In this document: piece after piece, positions 30,566 through 31,083 of the stretch
Position numbering within the stretch: position 1 is the first letter of the stretch
How the letters are laid out: every line of letters starts with the position of its first letter
From: Plasmopara viticola
Lineage: Eukaryota; Oomycota; Peronosporomycetes; Peronosporales; Peronosporaceae
Direction of reading: 5' to 3'
Assembly (NCBI GenBank): GCA_001695595.3
Contig: MBPM02000305.1
Location: 1 to 31,083, forward strand
Length of the DNA: 31,083 nucleotides
Position numbers and translations under genes: made by a program
The notes under the pieces: model-generated
Seen by the model: the letters and a program-made list of their open reading frames with translations, nothing else
Databases searched by the model: none
Told to the model about the DNA's origin: nothing

Positions 30566-30575
30566 AAAAAAAAAA
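30564..30575 (+). other. 3' A-run of the LINE
   Basis: Twelve A beginning within the TAA stop of ORF3. This marks the element's 3' terminus as expected for poly(A)-primed reverse transcription. The following GTTAAAAAGG may be flank or a second short A-stretch. Confidence 0.75.
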
Positions 30576-30805
30576 GTTAAAAAGGAAACTCTGATGAGTG
30601 ATCCGACCTCTGTACACCTGGAGCCGTTTTGTCTTTGCCTCTTAAGGTACAGTGTACCCGGGGGACTGGACAGAAGGGACTCCGCCAATGGGACTTAGTG
30701 TACGCGCGGTGGATCTTTCTCACCCTCTCCAAGTTTGTTCGGCTAGGGTTTGAAACCCATATCGGCCATTCTACGTTATGGAGGAAGCGATCCGGAATCG
30801 AATGC
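30576..30805. other. Flanking DNA, no gene seen
   Basis: No array sequence is present and no convincing ORF was found. A palindromic GGGTTTGAAACCC at about 30747 is B-box-like, but no matching A box or cloverleaf was found around it. Confidence 0.5.
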
Positions 30806-30878
30806 TGTACGTTGTGGGGTTTGAACCCACGACCTCCCGCTTGGAAAGCGGGTGCTCTACCGTTTGAGCCAGCTGGTC
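30806..30878 (-). pseudogene. Degenerate tRNA-Gly(TCC)-like sequence
   Basis: 73 nt. The D stem GCTC/GAGC, anticodon stem CCCGC/GCGGG and T arm GTGGG-TTCAAAC-CCCAC pair fully. The loop TTTCCAA gives anticodon TCC (Gly). The A box TGGCTCAAACGG and B box GGTTCAAACCC are good. The acceptor strands GACCAGC and AACGTAC pair at only two of seven positions, and no T-run follows within 200 nt. This points to a pseudogene or the head of a tRNA-derived SINE. The D and anticodon arms strongly resemble the array tRNAs. Confidence 0.6.
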
Positions 30879-31083
30879 TTGAATTTTTGGCTTAACAACC
30901 TCCACCAAGAAACATCGAGAACAAAACATCTGTTCAGGTAAGATTCAAGGACGTAGCGTACATAAAAGGTACAACTCCAAAAAAGTGTAAATTAGTATTT
31001 ATATCAGTAAATTAGTCAGTTACCGGTAGATTGAGAAGCAACTTAGTCTATTTAAACGTAATAGACAAACTTTAAACTGAGCT
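30879..31083. other. AT-rich flank, no gene seen
   Basis: About 205 bp, AT-rich, 5' of the tRNA-Gly-like sequence on its strand. I see no ORF, array sequence or repeat. The window ends in AAACTGAGCT, too short to interpret. Confidence 0.5.

Larger units (their letters stand above)
22254..30575 (+). mobile_element. Non-LTR retrotransposon (LINE; L1/Tx1-like), ~8.3 kb, with a third ORF
   Basis: Domains run in order: RRM-like ORF1, APE-type endonuclease, reverse transcriptase, C-terminal zinc knuckle, chromodomain plus cysteine peptidase, then an A-run. The APE endonuclease before the RT and the terminal poly(A) place it with L1/Tx1-like elements rather than R2-like or LTR elements; no LTRs, protease-integrase block or terminal inverted repeats are seen. 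It is strongly GC-rich against the AT-rich array, consistent with separate origin. The 3' end is set by the A-run at 30564-30575. The exact 5' end is uncertain within about 22254-22352, because the first 10 bases also occur in the array spacer. No target-site duplication is visible. The reading frames are broken repeatedly, so the copy is dead unless the breaks are read errors. Confidence 0.9.

Noticed and set aside
22254..30575. Chromovirus (Ty3/Gypsy) origin of the element because of the chromodomain
   Set aside because: APE endonuclease, LINE-type RT, zinc knuckle and poly(A) are present; LTRs, aspartic protease, RNase H-integrase block and primer-binding site are not seen.
30740..30770. 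Second tRNA beyond the LINE from a B-box-like palindrome
   Set aside because: No A box or pairing acceptor and anticodon arms could be found at the right distance on either strand.

Overview
The window looks like eukaryotic nuclear DNA, most probably from an oomycete (Phytophthora-like). The basis is the combination of a tandem array of eukaryotic-type tRNA-Ala genes and a GC-rich non-LTR retrotransposon whose ORF1 and endonuclease wording I associate with oomycete LINEs. That assignment is recollection and inference; no host protein-coding gene is present to confirm it.

Layout. (1) Positions 1-22253 are a head-to-tail array of about 28 units, usually 825-835 bp long. Each unit carries on the minus strand one well-formed tRNA-Ala(CGC) gene ('A copy', with G3:U70, a fully paired acceptor and a Pol III T-run about 32 nt downstream) and one degenerate tRNA-Ala(CGC)-like copy ('B copy', with mismatches in three stems and no nearby terminator). 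A third relic, only the 5' end of a tRNA, lies in the spacer. The flanks of the A and B copies resemble each other, so the 0.83-kb unit is itself an old duplication. Two units are abnormal: a 320-bp unit next to a chimeric tRNA (6138-6209), and a 276-bp unit at 16987-17262 with a plus-strand tRNA-like gene one base from an A copy. (2) At 22254, immediately beside the 5' end of the last A copy, the array stops and a plus-strand LINE of about 8.3 kb begins. It holds a short 5' leader, ORF1 (proline-rich N-terminus, RRM-like core, basic stretches, long extra C-terminal part), an EN-RT-zinc-knuckle ORF2, and a third ORF encoding a chromodomain joined to a predicted cysteine peptidase. It ends in a 12-A run that starts inside the ORF3 stop codon. 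(3) Positions 30576-31083 are unrelated flank with one degenerate tRNA-Gly(TCC)-like sequence on the minus strand. The array does not resume.

The LINE is not intact as read. ORF1 has an early in-frame TGA and two frame changes, ORF2 has a dozen or more, and ORF3 has one. Most shifts whose direction I could assign fit base losses, and array copies also differ by single-base losses in homopolymers. Dead element and uncorrected long-read indels are therefore both live explanations. No bacterial features, CRISPR arrays or ordinary host coding genes were seen.

How the parts relate: multicopy tRNA genes are a known type of landing site for non-LTR elements. Here the element abuts a tRNA 5' terminus and carries a chromatin-reader-like domain, so tRNA-linked targeting is a reasonable hypothesis, but one junction cannot prove it.
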